Shown here one piece after another: positions 4,856 to 5,446 of a DNA stretch of 5,446 nt. Made by a program: the position numbers and the translations under genes. Position 1 is the first letter of the stretch. The number at the start of each line of letters is the position of its first letter. Below the pieces are notes generated by a model that was given only the letters and a program-made list of their open reading frames with translations, was not told the DNA's origin and made no database searches. Source of the DNA: Pseudomonadota bacterium (lineage in GTDB: Bacteria > Pseudomonadota > Alphaproteobacteria > Rhodospirillales > Casp-alpha2); the NCBI GenBank assembly GCA_027620395.1, contig JAQBZY010000138.1, positions 1-5,446 on the forward strand. Direction: 5' to 3'.

Positions 4856-5446
4856 TTGGCCAAAATACAAAACGCCGAATTGCCGCGCGCGCGCCATGCC
4901 GCCGCGGCGGTGTTTTGGCTTTTGCTGTCGCTGCTCGACGCCGGACCGGCGAAAGCTGACGCGGTCCCTAAGCGGCTGACCCTCAACAGCACCATCGCCG
5001 CACCGTTTACAAACGAAACCAAGTCCGGCTTTCTCGACATTATTGCCACGGAGGCGTTCAAGCGGAACGGCCTCCGCCTTTCACTCGTTCAGCTTCCGCC
5101 AGAGCGCGGCTTGAGAAATGCGAATGCCGGAATTGAGGATGGCGAACTGGTTCGGGTCGGCGGCATGGAACGGCTATATCCAAATTTGGTGCTGGTCCCG
5201 GAAAAAATGTTGGACATGGATTTCGTCGCCTTCACTAAAAAATCATCCATCACGATTGACGGATGGATCAACCTAAAACCCTTTTCCATCGGTTACATCA
5301 AGGGTTGGAAAATTTATGAAATGAACGTCCCGCAAGGAACGGATGTAATCCAGGGACCCGACGCCGAGCAACTTTTCTCCTTGCTTGATAAGGGGCGCAT
5401 TGATGTCGCTCTCTATACCCGATTCATGGGGCTGGAAATAATCCGT
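4856..5446 (+). CDS. Secreted periplasmic substrate-binding-like protein, 3' end outside window
   Basis: The frame stays open for 197 codons to the window edge, so the gene is partial at its C-terminus only because of the cut. Residues 1-34 form a Sec signal peptide: a basic N-region (K3, R11, R13), a hydrophobic core AAAAVFWLLLSLL (15-27), and a cleavage site AKA before D35. The mature part looks like the bacterial extracellular solute-binding fold (SBP_bac_3-like). Its conserved run is FTNETKSGFLDIIATEAFKR (51-70), then LPPERGLRNANAGIEDGELV (80-99), YPNLVLVPEKM (108-118) and FVAFTK (123-128), then a GYIKGWKIYE segment. The TTG start is forced: a stop lies five codons upstream, and the next GTG (codon 19) would break the signal peptide. 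The ligand is unknown. Proteins of this kind may serve transporters or sit beside, or be fused to, sensor kinases and cyclases; the missing end would tell. Confidence 0.75.
   Translation, partial: MAKIQNAELPRARHAAAAVFWLLLSLLDAGPAKADAVPKRLTLNSTIAAPFTNETKSGFLDIIATEAFKRNGLRLSLVQLPPERGLRNANAGIEDGELVRVGGMERLYPNLVLVPEKMLDMDFVAFTKKSSITIDGWINLKPFSIGYIKGWKIYEMNVPQGTDVIQGPDAEQLFSLLDKGRIDVALYTRFMGLEIIR

Noticed and set aside
4852..4960. TTG at 4852 as start of the right-edge gene
   Set aside because: This frame meets TGA at about 4957-4959 after some 35 codons, whereas the frame from TTG 4856 stays open and encodes a signal peptide plus a binding-protein fold.
1..5446. A defence, mobile or otherwise novel multi-gene system
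   Set aside because: All complete genes belong to well-known chromosomal families with intact motifs. There are no transposase, integrase, toxin-antitoxin, nuclease or CRISPR signals. The SIR2 protein is the short catalytic deacylase type, not the large SIR2-fusion type of antiphage systems.

Overview
The window is a GC-rich (roughly 60% G+C by eye) bacterial chromosome segment. It most likely comes from an alphaproteobacterium, possibly of Rhodospirillales type. The basis for this is protein style (BI-1/YccA protein, ThpR, SIR2 deacylase, LMW-PTP), codon use and frequent GTG/TTG starts. No marker gene is present, so the placement is an inference. Coding density is high, and I see no tRNA, rRNA, CRISPR array, insertion sequence or phage gene.

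Layout from left to right: (1) a strong intrinsic terminator at 4-38 closes a minus-strand gene (60-791) for a seven-helix Bax inhibitor-1/YccA membrane protein. (2) A 224-bp divergent intergenic region (792-1015) holds a candidate promoter for that gene and a possible 31-codon leader ORF (928-1023). The leader overlaps the start of a stand-alone FIST sensory-domain protein (1016-2143, +). (3) thpR, the RNA 2',3'-cyclic phosphodiesterase, follows at 2226-2759 (+). Its stop lies one base from the stop of a convergent HAD hydrolase (2761-3414, -). (4) That HAD gene follows a low-molecular-weight protein tyrosine phosphatase (3464-3943, -), probably in one transcript. (5) Divergent from the phosphatase is a class III (SIRT5/CobB-like) NAD-dependent deacylase (4018-4740, +). 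(6) After a 115-bp AT-rich gap, a secreted substrate-binding-like protein starts from TTG at 4856 and runs off the right edge. No gene-free stretch exceeds 300 bases.

Functionally this looks like ordinary chromosomal housekeeping and signalling content rather than a new defence or mobile system. The most coherent theme is removal of post-translational modifications: a deacylase predicted to prefer acidic acyl groups sits head-to-head with a tyrosine phosphatase across a 74-bp gap. The FIST protein and the periplasmic binding protein are sensing-type modules whose partners are not visible here. The less routine details are several start sites that differ from the longest-ORF reading, the leader ORF before the FIST gene, the tail-to-tail thpR/HAD junction, and a three-copy direct repeat upstream of the binding-protein gene.
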